From: Promethearchaeia archaeon
GTDB taxonomy: Archaea > Asgardarchaeota > Lokiarchaeia > Sigyniarchaeales > SOKP01
NCBI GenBank assembly: GCA_029856295.1
Contig: JAHQWS010000319.1
Coordinates: 1-13,783, forward strand
Length of the DNA stretch: 13,783 nt
Direction of reading: 5' to 3'
This document shows, piece after piece, positions 1 through 6,669 of the stretch (position 1 is its first letter; the number at the start of each line of letters is the position of its first letter). A program made the translations under genes and the position numbers. The notes beneath the pieces were generated by a model. It was not told where the DNA came from. It saw only the letters and a list, made by a program, of their open reading frames with translations, and made no database searches.

Positions 1-1135
1 ACATTGAATTCATCTTAATTCGATACATTTCTTTGAATTTAATACCTACATCTTCTTCAAGTTTTCTAAGAATGATCCTCGGCTTCTCAAACCAAACATC
101 TATTTGTGCATTAATTTTTCTCATGTCAAACATTAGGTTCTTAGATTTTTCAATCATCCTCTGTTCCATATCGATACCGAAATGTCTACCCGTATGACAA
201 GGATCATGATAAGTTATAATCTTGCCTTTTAACTCTTTATTTGGTTTAAATTTAATTTTTTCTTTCGTAATTAATTCAGATATTAGTTCAAATGCGTGTT
301 TAGTTTTAAAGGGAAGCTCGTCTTCTTCTAGCCATTTGGGATAATCGACAATAAATGTTCTATAGCAACCAGCACAAGAGAAAAATACTATATCGTAATC
401 TTTAAAATTTTCAAGATTTCTACTCATTAAATCTTTAGCAGTTTGTACAGAACCGATTCTAAAGAATGGACTTCCACAGCATACCTCATCGCCAACTAAA
501 GCAAAATCTACCCCTAATTTTTCAAAAATCTTACAGGTTGCGATGGCGATATTAATTTGGCGATAACTTGCGGTGCATCCAACATAATATGCATATTTGG
601 CACCTTTTTTATCAATATATTTTTCAAGTCCAGTATCCTTAGCCCATTTAAATCTATCCTTAGCCTCACCGCCATATGGATTATTCAGCTTCTTTACGAG
701 TCTGTCTACTAATTGATGCTTTTCAATCATTGGTACACCAGATTCATTACATGCTGCTCTTAATGATTCAATTATATCCACTGTTCGAACTTTATTTTCA
801 CATTGAGCACCACATTGACCACATGTAATGCAGGGCATAAAAACATCTCTTACTTCATCTGTGAATTCCAAATCGCCTTCCAAAATAGCTCTAGCAATCC
901 ACATCTTACCGGCATTCCAAAAAGCTTCCCATCCATATTCAATACCGGCCGGACAAGAGTCTATCATTCCTTCATATAAATAAGTTTTACCCGTTTTACC
1001 TGTCCATTCACCGATGCCTTCTCGACTTGGTTCGCCAGAATACGCGAACTTACAAGCCTTACAATGGATACATCTATATATGTCTTTTTTTAATTCTTCT
1101 AATCTTTTCAATCCTGTTATATCTTTTACTGACAT
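1..1135 (-). CDS. HdrD/GlcF-like iron-sulphur (CCG domain) oxidoreductase subunit, C-terminus cut by window edge
   Basis: Cytoplasmic electron-transfer subunit, probably partner of the FAD oxidase encoded just upstream. The visible 378 residues begin with an N-terminal [4Fe-4S] region: C22, C25, C28 with C61-Pro as likely fourth ligand, then C102, C105, C108, C112. A first CCG domain follows: C187, then C219-C220-Gly, then C254-x2-C257. A second CCG domain starts at HDPCH (C313) and is cut by the window edge. The next codon begins with T, as expected for the missing Cys-Cys-Gly. This order is that of HdrD, GlpC and GlcF. Two oddities: the fourth ligand of the first cluster is 32 residues after the third, and the second CCG domain carries roughly 30 extra residues between C313 and the expected Cys pair. 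The ATG start has an excellent SD 11 bases upstream. The gene lies 23 bases after the oxidase stop, so the two are very likely cotranscribed. Family is secure; substrate and exact complex are not. Confidence 0.88.
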   Translation of the reverse strand, partial: MSVKDITGLKRLEELKKDIYRCIHCKACKFAYSGEPSREGIGEWTGKTGKTYLYEGMIDSCPAGIEYGWEAFWNAGKMWIARAILEGDLEFTDEVRDVFMPCITCGQCGAQCENKVRTVDIIESLRAACNESGVPMIEKHQLVDRLVKKLNNPYGGEAKDRFKWAKDTGLEKYIDKKGAKYAYYVGCTASYRQINIAIATCKIFEKLGVDFALVGDEVCCGSPFFRIGSVQTAKDLMSRNLENFKDYDIVFFSCAGCYRTFIVDYPKWLEEDELPFKTKHAFELISELITKEKIKFKPNKELKGKIITYHDPCHTGRHFGIDMEQRMIEKSKNLMFDMRKINAQIDVWFEKPRIILRKLEEDVGIKFKEMYRIKMNSM

Positions 1136-1146
1136 TTTTTTATTTT

Positions 1147-1155
1147 ACCTCCTTT
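1147..1155 (-). promoter_or_regulatory. Shine-Dalgarno AAAGGAGGT of the iron-sulphur protein
   Basis: A near-perfect SD read on the minus strand, 11 bases before the ATG at 1135. It lies in the 23-base gap after the FAD oxidase stop codon and fixes the start of the partial gene. Confidence 0.8.
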
Positions 1156-1158
1156 GTT

Positions 1159-2652
1159 TTATGGAAGGGCAAGCCTTCCAGGATGCATAATTCCCGCAGG
1201 GTCTAACAGCTTTTTAATTGCTCGTAAGTATTTCCAGTACATTGCTCCTTGATAATAGGCTTGAATATGTATGTATGGGTCTGGTCGATAATTCAGCCAT
1301 CCTTGCTTTAGACCATATTCCGTAGTTTCACGATTTAGATCTTGAACCTTTTCAAGAGATTTTGGGTCTGTGCTGTCAAAACAGACGATTGGCATACAAA
1401 TGGCTTGTCTACCTCGCTCAATTGAAGCAACCCACATTACTGGGGGGAATCCGTATTTTTCCATAGCATTACAATACATTTCAGAGAAATGGGCACACTC
1501 AGGCCAAGGCGTATACCAAGTAATAAATAAGAAACCTGCTTCCCACAAAGCATATGGAATCGCAATTTTATTTGGCTTCTTTAATCTACTCGCAATTTGT
1601 TTAGGATGAAGTTCCTGTGGTTTTATTGAATCGGGGTCTTTAGCTCTATTTTTCTTAAAATCTTTTGCCATTTCATTAATTCTGTTTGTAACATAGTCTA
1701 ATTCTTCTTGGGTTTGAGCCCAACATTCAAAATTCATCCACCATTGAGGTATTCCCATTTCTTTAAAAAATTCGTAATCGTGAGGGACTTTATCTTTAGG
1801 CCATCGAGCCATAACAAGCGGATAATTTCCACCTTGTACCATAACAGTGTTATGTGCAATACCGAATTCTTGTTTTTGAATTTCAAGCGTGAGATCTTGC
1901 ATATCATATGGATTACTCATACCCCATACTACTACAGTTTTAAATTCAGGGTGGGGATAAATCTTCACAACCACTTTTGTAACTACTCCCATAGCCCCCT
2001 GACTGCCCATTAAGAACGACCATATATCAGGACCCAAACCATATTTATAGAATGGTTTGGCGGTTGGAAGAGCCCAAGAACCAGTTCTTAAAACATCGCC
2101 ATTTGCAAACACGACTTCAGCGCACATGAAATTATCTCCTTGCGGACCCGTACTTGAAGTGTATAATGAAAATCCTCTATCAATCGCATCACCCATCACC
2201 GTGGAGGCAGGTGGAGCACCATCTGGTACTGGGGGTGCCCAGTCAGGATGATTTTTATGCATATATGCCCAGAGTTCTCCTATTGTTACCCCAGGTTCTA
2301 CGATTGCGTATCGATTGTCTTCATCTATTTCAATAATTCTATTCATTCTACTAAGATCGAGTAGCACGCCACCTGGTCTAATAGTGGGACATGAAAAACC
2401 ACCGGATAATCCTCCAGAAACAGGGCTGACAGGGATTTTCTCAGCAGAGCAATAAATTAAAATCTTACGAATTTCTTCAACGAATTTTGGTCTTATAACG
2501 ATATCAGGTATTTGGCTTTCAAGGCCCATGACTGACTTCGCAAGGTAAGAGGCTGTAATTGCTTTATTGTTAGAGGCATAATCCTTCCCTACAATGCCAA
2601 TCATGGCTTCTAAATCTTTTTGATCTGGTAATTTGTATGAAATTTTAATCAA
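1159..2652 (-). CDS. FAD-linked oxidase/dehydrogenase, GlcD / vanillyl-alcohol-oxidase (PCMH-fold) family
   Basis: 497-residue flavoprotein with no signal peptide or membrane segment, expected to oxidise a small hydroxy-acid or alcohol-type substrate in the cytoplasm. The FAD-binding PCMH domain spans about residues 45-235. Visible signatures are the glycine-rich loop PVSGGLSGG (77-85), VEPGVTIGEL (118-127), the MGDAIDRG segment (153-160) with a following ANGDVLRTG strand (183-191), and GSQGAMGVVTKV (217-228). The C-terminal half is the substrate-cap domain and ends with the family-typical LDPAGIMHPGRL. The GSPP/AIDRG-like middle resembles the VAO/4-cresol dehydrogenase branch, while the linked CCG Fe-S subunit resembles GlcDF or lactate dehydrogenase systems, so the substrate stays open. 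The start used is TTG at 2652, with no well-placed SD (AAGG abuts it). The next candidate is ATG at 2604, residue 17. Confident in family, not in substrate. Confidence 0.85.
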   Translation of the reverse strand: MIKISYKLPDQKDLEAMIGIVGKDYASNNKAITASYLAKSVMGLESQIPDIVIRPKFVEEIRKILIYCSAEKIPVSPVSGGLSGGFSCPTIRPGGVLLDLSRMNRIIEIDEDNRYAIVEPGVTIGELWAYMHKNHPDWAPPVPDGAPPASTVMGDAIDRGFSLYTSSTGPQGDNFMCAEVVFANGDVLRTGSWALPTAKPFYKYGLGPDIWSFLMGSQGAMGVVTKVVVKIYPHPEFKTVVVWGMSNPYDMQDLTLEIQKQEFGIAHNTVMVQGGNYPLVMARWPKDKVPHDYEFFKEMGIPQWWMNFECWAQTQEELDYVTNRINEMAKDFKKNRAKDPDSIKPQELHPKQIASRLKKPNKIAIPYALWEAGFLFITWYTPWPECAHFSEMYCNAMEKYGFPPVMWVASIERGRQAICMPIVCFDSTDPKSLEKVQDLNRETTEYGLKQGWLNYRPDPYIHIQAYYQGAMYWKYLRAIKKLLDPAGIMHPGRLALP

Positions 2653-2687
2653 CCTTTTTCTATTTTTTTAATTTTTAAATTTTTTTC

Positions 2688-2712
2688 AAAATAATATAGT
2701 ATAATATAGTTT
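2688..2712 (-). promoter_or_regulatory. Probable TATA-type promoter of the FAD oxidase / Fe-S pair, with duplicated 10-mer
   Basis: On the minus strand the 10-mer ACTATATTAT occurs twice head to tail (2710-2691). Its centre is about 40-50 bases upstream of the TTG at 2652, which would put transcription start about 15-25 bases before the start codon at normal archaeal spacing. Inferred from position and composition only; the whole region is AT-rich. Confidence 0.4.
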
Positions 2713-2819
2713 TGAAAATTAATATTTGAATTTTAAATTTTCTTATGTAATTTCAAAATCCAAAATAAAAAGAGACTTATAGAATATATCTTAATTTTTA
2801 TAATGTATAGTTGTTTCAT

Positions 2820-2840
2820 GTTTAGCAATATATACTAAAC
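2820..2840. repeat. Inverted repeat GTTTAG-N9-CTAAAC, possible operator
   Basis: Two perfect 6-base arms flank a TATA-like core (CAATATATA). It lies about 170 bases upstream of the FAD oxidase start, inside the intergenic region. The half-site TTTAG/CTAAA recurs in the longer inverted repeat at 13331-13363. In such AT-rich DNA a repeat of this size can arise by chance. Confidence 0.35.
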
Positions 2841-2952
2841 AATAAATCAAAAATTATAGCTTTAATTTATCGCAATTTTCTAAAAAGCACAATCTATACA
2901 TTAATATAATGATAAGCTATCTTACAGCAAATCCAAATCCTAGGTAAAATAA

Positions 2953-3915
2953 TTACCATGTGTCCTTAAAGACTCTTAGCAAATTTTGATGCGAGATTTT
3001 ATTTATATCTTGTTCACTATAGCCGTTTTCAAGAAGATATTCCCATAATACAGGAAGCTTAGTACAATCTCTAAGGCAGTTTGGGATTGATGTTCCATCA
3101 TAATCAGACCCTATAGCGACAGTATTAATATCCGCCAAACCTACTATATGATCCATATGTTTCTTAACAACGTCATACCCTAAATTAGTATATTCTTCAC
3201 CTGGATGTTTAGGGTCTAAAAATTTCATGCCAAAATTGATACCTATAGTCCCGTGTTTTTCATGTATAGCCTTAATTTGATCATCTGTTAAATTTCGAGG
3301 ATGATCACATATAGAGCGAGCGTTTGAATGAGTGGCAATAATTGGTTTATCAGTAATTTCGTAAAGATCCCAAAAAGATTGATCGTTTAAGTGAGACACA
3401 TCAATTGTTATCCCTAAAGCTTGAGCTTCTCTCACTAAATTTTTTCCCAAATCTTTTAATCCCGTTTTTCTTTGGCGCTTTGTTGTTACTCTTACTCCTG
3501 TAGCGAATTTATTCACATTGGACCACGTTATTCCCATCGATCGAAGTCCAAGGTGATAACCAAGTCTTAAAAGTTTCAACTCCTCATCCATGCCTGAAAC
3601 GCCTTCAAAGTGAAGAAGGGCACCGACTTGCCCAGAATCTTTTATCTTGTCAAAATCATCTATCGTTTTAATCTGAAAAAGTTTGTTTTCTGGATTTGAT
3701 ACAAATTTAAACCAAATATCAATAGATTTAATAAGACTTTCCAATGTATATCCTGACTCTATGGCAAATAACGCTGCTTGAACGTTTGCTTCTTTCATAC
3801 GAGGTAAGTCGCAATGGCCAATTTTAGAACGCTCCGAAAACTTTCGAGGTTGCCTTAAAATTTCGAGTGCGGTATCAATATGACCATCAATAACGGGGGG
3901 GTTAATCGAAACCAT
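2953..3915 (-). CDS. Membrane-dipeptidase-type zinc dipeptidase (peptidase family M19)
   Basis: 320-residue amidohydrolase-fold enzyme expected to hydrolyse dipeptides, possibly with a D-residue or a dehydro-residue as known for M19. The binuclear zinc ligands of the family are all present: H12 and D14 in DGHIDT, bridging E104 in LHFEG, H175 in DVSHLN, H196 in ATHSNAR, and the aspartate of GSDYDG (D271). R207 in HPRNLTD matches the substrate-binding arginine. There is no signal peptide, so it should be cytoplasmic, unlike the GPI-anchored mammalian enzyme. Length is normal for archaeal and bacterial members. The ATG at 3915 has no SD, but a TATA-like element lies about 28 bases upstream, which fits leaderless translation and separate transcription from the transporter operon. 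A functional link to the neighbours is not evident; peptide turnover is the simplest role. Confidence 0.93.
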   Translation of the reverse strand: MVSINPPVIDGHIDTALEILRQPRKFSERSKIGHCDLPRMKEANVQAALFAIESGYTLESLIKSIDIWFKFVSNPENKLFQIKTIDDFDKIKDSGQVGALLHFEGVSGMDEELKLLRLGYHLGLRSMGITWSNVNKFATGVRVTTKRQRKTGLKDLGKNLVREAQALGITIDVSHLNDQSFWDLYEITDKPIIATHSNARSICDHPRNLTDDQIKAIHEKHGTIGINFGMKFLDPKHPGEEYTNLGYDVVKKHMDHIVGLADINTVAIGSDYDGTSIPNCLRDCTKLPVLWEYLLENGYSEQDINKISHQNLLRVFKDTW

Positions 3916-3930
3916 TACTTAAACACACTT

Positions 3931-3950
3931 AATAATATATATATAATTAT
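3931..3950 (-). promoter_or_regulatory. TATA box of the dipeptidase, predicted leaderless transcript
   Basis: In the 52-base gap, the minus strand reads ATAATTATAT ATATATTATT (3950-3931). The likely box TTATATAT (3946-3939) is centred about 28 bases from the A of the ATG at 3915, so transcription should begin at or within a few bases of the start codon. The absence of any SD agrees with this. Confidence 0.5.
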
Positions 3951-3967
3951 TATAAATTGAGAATTGA

Positions 3968-4780
3968 TTAGTTTCTTATAATTTTTCTCTTTTTAGCAAA
4001 TCGAAATCCTATGTAAGAAAAACCAATTGAGATTAAGAAAACTAATGGCAGATAAGCTAGAATAACATAAGCGAATAAAGATTCTATCGTATAGAAGTAT
4101 ATTACCATAATTAAGATAATGTATATCACCGAATTTAAATACGCAAATTTTTCATTTAACACTAAATAGCCAGAGATTAGGTTAGGTAATATAAATACGA
4201 TTAACAATACAATTAGAGAGATCCGTATCATTGCAGGTAATACTTCAGTATATATCTCATCTTGTGTATAGATATCCTTTTCAAGATATAAATTTTGAAA
4301 GATAAAGTCTCCTGAAGTAATATTTAAGAAGTTTAAAAAAATGCAAAGGGGAATTAATAAAAGCCATGATAAAATAAGTCTTTTGAATAATGGATAACTT
4401 AACTTTCCGCTTATATTTTCTTCAATGATAACATTCATTTCCTCCTCTTCAATTTTATCCGGACTATAATCGGGTGCAAAAGTTCCAATGAAATCTTGTA
4501 AAATATTTCTCAAAATTTTTATTATAAGTTCATTATCGTCAATAGAACTTACAATAGCCGTGGCGAGCAATTTCTCACTTGAGTGAGGAAACAGAATTAA
4601 CTTATTATCATGCCCAAGATCTATATACTCAATTTCACTTTCCAGTGCTTCTCTGCTGAAATTAGCCAATGAGGCAAAAAATCCTATTAAAACATTATCA
4701 TCAAATCTTTCTCCCTCAGAGAAATGTTTAGAATATAATAACGTTCCATTAAATCTCATAATATAAAATCTTTTTATCAT
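3968..4780 (-). CDS. Longin-like domain protein with four C-terminal transmembrane helices
   Basis: 270-residue membrane protein, last gene of the transporter operon. Residues 1-105 look like a small alpha/beta longin (or related roadblock-type) domain. It begins with the strand pattern IKRFYIMRFNGTLLYSKHF, then FDDNVLIGFFASLANFSREAL as the helix, further strands (IEYIDLGHDNKLILF), and a closing amphipathic helix ending DFIGTF. An acidic linker (DKIEEEEM, 108-115) follows. Predicted membrane helices lie at about 134-152, 183-206, 216-232 and 236-258, then a basic tail (AKKRKIIRN). The long N-terminal domain is expected in the cytoplasm. Longin and roadblock domains typically bind small GTPases or act as scaffolds, and such proteins are abundant in Asgard archaea. 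A role coupling the transporter to a GTPase is inference. ATG start with AGGTG SD 10 bases upstream; 29 bases separate it from the preceding stop. The domain call rests on pattern only. Confidence 0.7.
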   Translation of the reverse strand: MIKRFYIMRFNGTLLYSKHFSEGERFDDNVLIGFFASLANFSREALESEIEYIDLGHDNKLILFPHSSEKLLATAIVSSIDDNELIIKILRNILQDFIGTFAPDYSPDKIEEEEMNVIIEENISGKLSYPLFKRLILSWLLLIPLCIFLNFLNITSGDFIFQNLYLEKDIYTQDEIYTEVLPAMIRISLIVLLIVFILPNLISGYLVLNEKFAYLNSVIYIILIMVIYFYTIESLFAYVILAYLPLVFLISIGFSYIGFRFAKKRKIIRN

Positions 4781-4790
4781 ATCATTTCAA

Positions 4791-4795
4791 CACCT
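4791..4795 (-). promoter_or_regulatory. Shine-Dalgarno AGGTG of the longin-like gene
   Basis: Ten bases before the ATG at 4780, in the 29-base gap after the pseudo-ABC gene. An ATG five bases further upstream is out of frame and stops at once, so this SD supports the start at 4780. Confidence 0.6.
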
Positions 4796-4809
4796 AATTA
4801 AAATATGTT

Positions 4810-6669
4810 TTATACAACTTTATCTTTAATTTCCATAAATTCCAAATAATTTTCTAGTGACGCTTTGTCTCTTTTAAAATTGTAAATATAATCTCCAATT
4901 GATTCGAATAATTTAATTAACACTTTATCCGGGGTTTCATCTATACAGTATATTTTATATCTTTCATGTTTTCTTTCTTCAATAAATATAACAGTTTTTA
5001 TTTTAAGCATTTTATCAAGAGCACTTTCATCAGGGTTGTCTAACTCAATTGTAATAATTTCTCCAGCTTGAGGTATTTTTGAAATAAAATGGTTAATTGT
5101 ACCAATTTCAGCTTGTTTATTTTTAATTGTAATAATCTTGTCGCAATTTGAAACAATACTTTTTGGACCATGGATTATAAGAATGACATGAAATTCTTCT
5201 TTAATGCTTTCTATGTATCGATTAAATTGTTCACTTTCTAACGGTCCAATTTCACTAAGAGGGATAGAAACCATTATTATACTCTGCCTTCTTAAGAGAG
5301 CTCTTGAGATTGAGAATAAAATTTGTTCTAATGTGGTTAATTTTGAGACATTTTCGTTTTTTCTATGTAATAATCCAGTTATCTCTAAAGCCTCATTTAC
5401 TATCGTTTTTTTGCTTTTTCTCTTTCCTATGAGATATAAACCATGAAGGAGTGCTTTTTTAATTTTCATGCTTAAAAATCTTGGATCTATTTCGCCGGTT
5501 ATTATGAATGTACCATCAATTTCATTTTTAAAATTTGAGATTATCTTAGTTCCAAACACAGAGATTTCTCCAGAATAATCGGGATTTTTTCCTGCAATCA
5601 CATTAAATAAATCGATGATTGGATTTTTGATAGATATGTCCTTAGATTCTTTTAATTCATAATAAATCCCAATTGATTGTCCTCTATGAACTTTAAATGT
5701 TATATTATGAATTTTATCTGCTAAAGATACTTTTTTAAGGACAAGATGTTGAGAATCTTTCTTTATCTCTAAAATTGATTCAATTACTTCGACTATATGA
5801 GGCGCATTCTCAACATTCCAACTTTTGATGATATCTATATTACTGAAATCCTTTTCTTTCATAATATTTTCTAAATCTTTGCATTCTTCAATAAAATCTT
5901 TAGGTTTTAATCTAAATATTTCTCTAACTTTTTCCCGAAATCTTCTCTGGAATCTCACTATAAATGGCATCTTAGATTTTTCTATAAAAACCTCCAATTC
6001 ATCATCATAAAGTTTAATTTCTTCTCCGCATCTTTCAAATGAGGAAATTCCATATCTCTCAGTAATTTTATCTCTAATTTTTTCCCTTAATGGTTCAATA
6101 AATCTTTTTATAGTCAGCTGATTTTTTTCAGATAAACTAGGTACTTCAGGGTAATATTCCAAATTAATTCTTAATTCCACAACATAATTCGGAAAATATA
6201 TAATAACCTTTCTAAAATATGGATTACCCTCTATTGGATAATTTTCAAATTTTTCATTTAATAATTCAATCTCATATTTTAAAATGGTCAAATGGAAATT
6301 GACCTCTTTTTTAATCAATCTATTTAATCTTTCAATAATTTTTATAGGACTTACAAGCCCATCTTCACTAAAATCTTGCTCGATAAGAATCTCATTGAAG
6401 TTGAAGGTGGTCTTACCAGGAGTAAATATTTTAACCAATGGAGCTTCTTTTTGTATCACATCTATATTAGGAGAAAATAAAACCTCAATATATGATTTTT
6501 TATAAGTTAAATCGATAATTGTGGCTATTCCGAATGTTTTTTCCTTATATATCATCCAATATCGCTCAGAGAATCTTATAGCTTTAGTTATCTTAGATTT
6601 AAGTAGAGATAATTCTATATCTCTCACATCATCTTCACTGAAACCCTTTTTTAACGCAGAATTATTCAA
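4810..6669 (-). CDS. Pseudo-ABC ATPase with N-terminal UBC/RWD-like domains
   Basis: 619-residue soluble protein in the transporter operon. Residues about 307-525 follow the ABC ATPase plan with every catalytic motif degraded. The P-loop position reads GIYYELKESKD (334-344) and lacks the GxxGxGK[ST] pattern. The signature position reads KLTTLEQ before a recognisable SISRALLRR. The Walker B position reads IIMVSIP, with Asp and Glu both lost. A histidine remains at the H-loop place (H500). The C-terminal 90 residues match the alpha/beta domain found after the ATPase of the two neighbouring ABC proteins. Residues about 15-230 contain two segments with a helix, two strands and a YP..P- or SPN..P-like turn, then a helix (YIEVLFSPN with GLVSPIKIIERLNRLI; YVVELRINLEYYPEVP with IEPLREKI). 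This resembles tandem UBC/RWD folds without an E2 catalytic cysteine. Start is TTG at 6669, supported by an AAAGGTG SD, overlapping the upstream stop region by 8 bases. ABC ancestry likely; N-terminal call tentative. Confidence 0.75.
   Translation of the reverse strand: MNNSALKKGFSEDDVRDIELSLLKSKITKAIRFSERYWMIYKEKTFGIATIIDLTYKKSYIEVLFSPNIDVIQKEAPLVKIFTPGKTTFNFNEILIEQDFSEDGLVSPIKIIERLNRLIKKEVNFHLTILKYEIELLNEKFENYPIEGNPYFRKVIIYFPNYVVELRINLEYYPEVPSLSEKNQLTIKRFIEPLREKIRDKITERYGISSFERCGEEIKLYDDELEVFIEKSKMPFIVRFQRRFREKVREIFRLKPKDFIEECKDLENIMKEKDFSNIDIIKSWNVENAPHIVEVIESILEIKKDSQHLVLKKVSLADKIHNITFKVHRGQSIGIYYELKESKDISIKNPIIDLFNVIAGKNPDYSGEISVFGTKIISNFKNEIDGTFIITGEIDPRFLSMKIKKALLHGLYLIGKRKSKKTIVNEALEITGLLHRKNENVSKLTTLEQILFSISRALLRRQSIIMVSIPLSEIGPLESEQFNRYIESIKEEFHVILIIHGPKSIVSNCDKIITIKNKQAEIGTINHFISKIPQAGEIITIELDNPDESALDKMLKIKTVIFIEERKHERYKIYCIDETPDKVLIKLFESIGDYIYNFKRDKASLENYLEFMEIKDKVV

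Larger units (their letters stand above)
2653..2952. other. 300-base intergenic region without a convincing gene
   Basis: Very AT-rich stretch between the dipeptidase stop and the FAD oxidase start. It holds a tandem TATA-like 10-mer (2691-2710) and an inverted repeat GTTTAG/CTAAAC (2820-2840). One 28-codon ATG ORF (2733-2819, minus) has low-complexity I/K/L/F composition and no SD, so I do not call it. No tRNA or other structured RNA was recognised. Confidence 0.6.

Noticed and set aside
2733..2819. 28-codon ATG ORF on the minus strand in the intergenic region
   Set aside because: Composition is what random AT-rich DNA gives (mostly I, K, L, F), with no SD.
2926..4016. A 22-base near-repeat (20 matches) between 2926-2947 and 3995-4016, which could suggest a remnant of a second longin-type membrane protein after the dipeptidase stop
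   Set aside because: One such match is about what chance predicts in an AT-rich window of this size, and no further similarity flanks it.
4810..6669. Calling the N-terminal half of the pseudo-ABC protein an active E2 ubiquitin-conjugating enzyme
   Set aside because: No cysteine occurs in the two UBC-like segments where a catalytic one would be needed, and no E1, ubiquitin-like or deubiquitinase gene is in the window.
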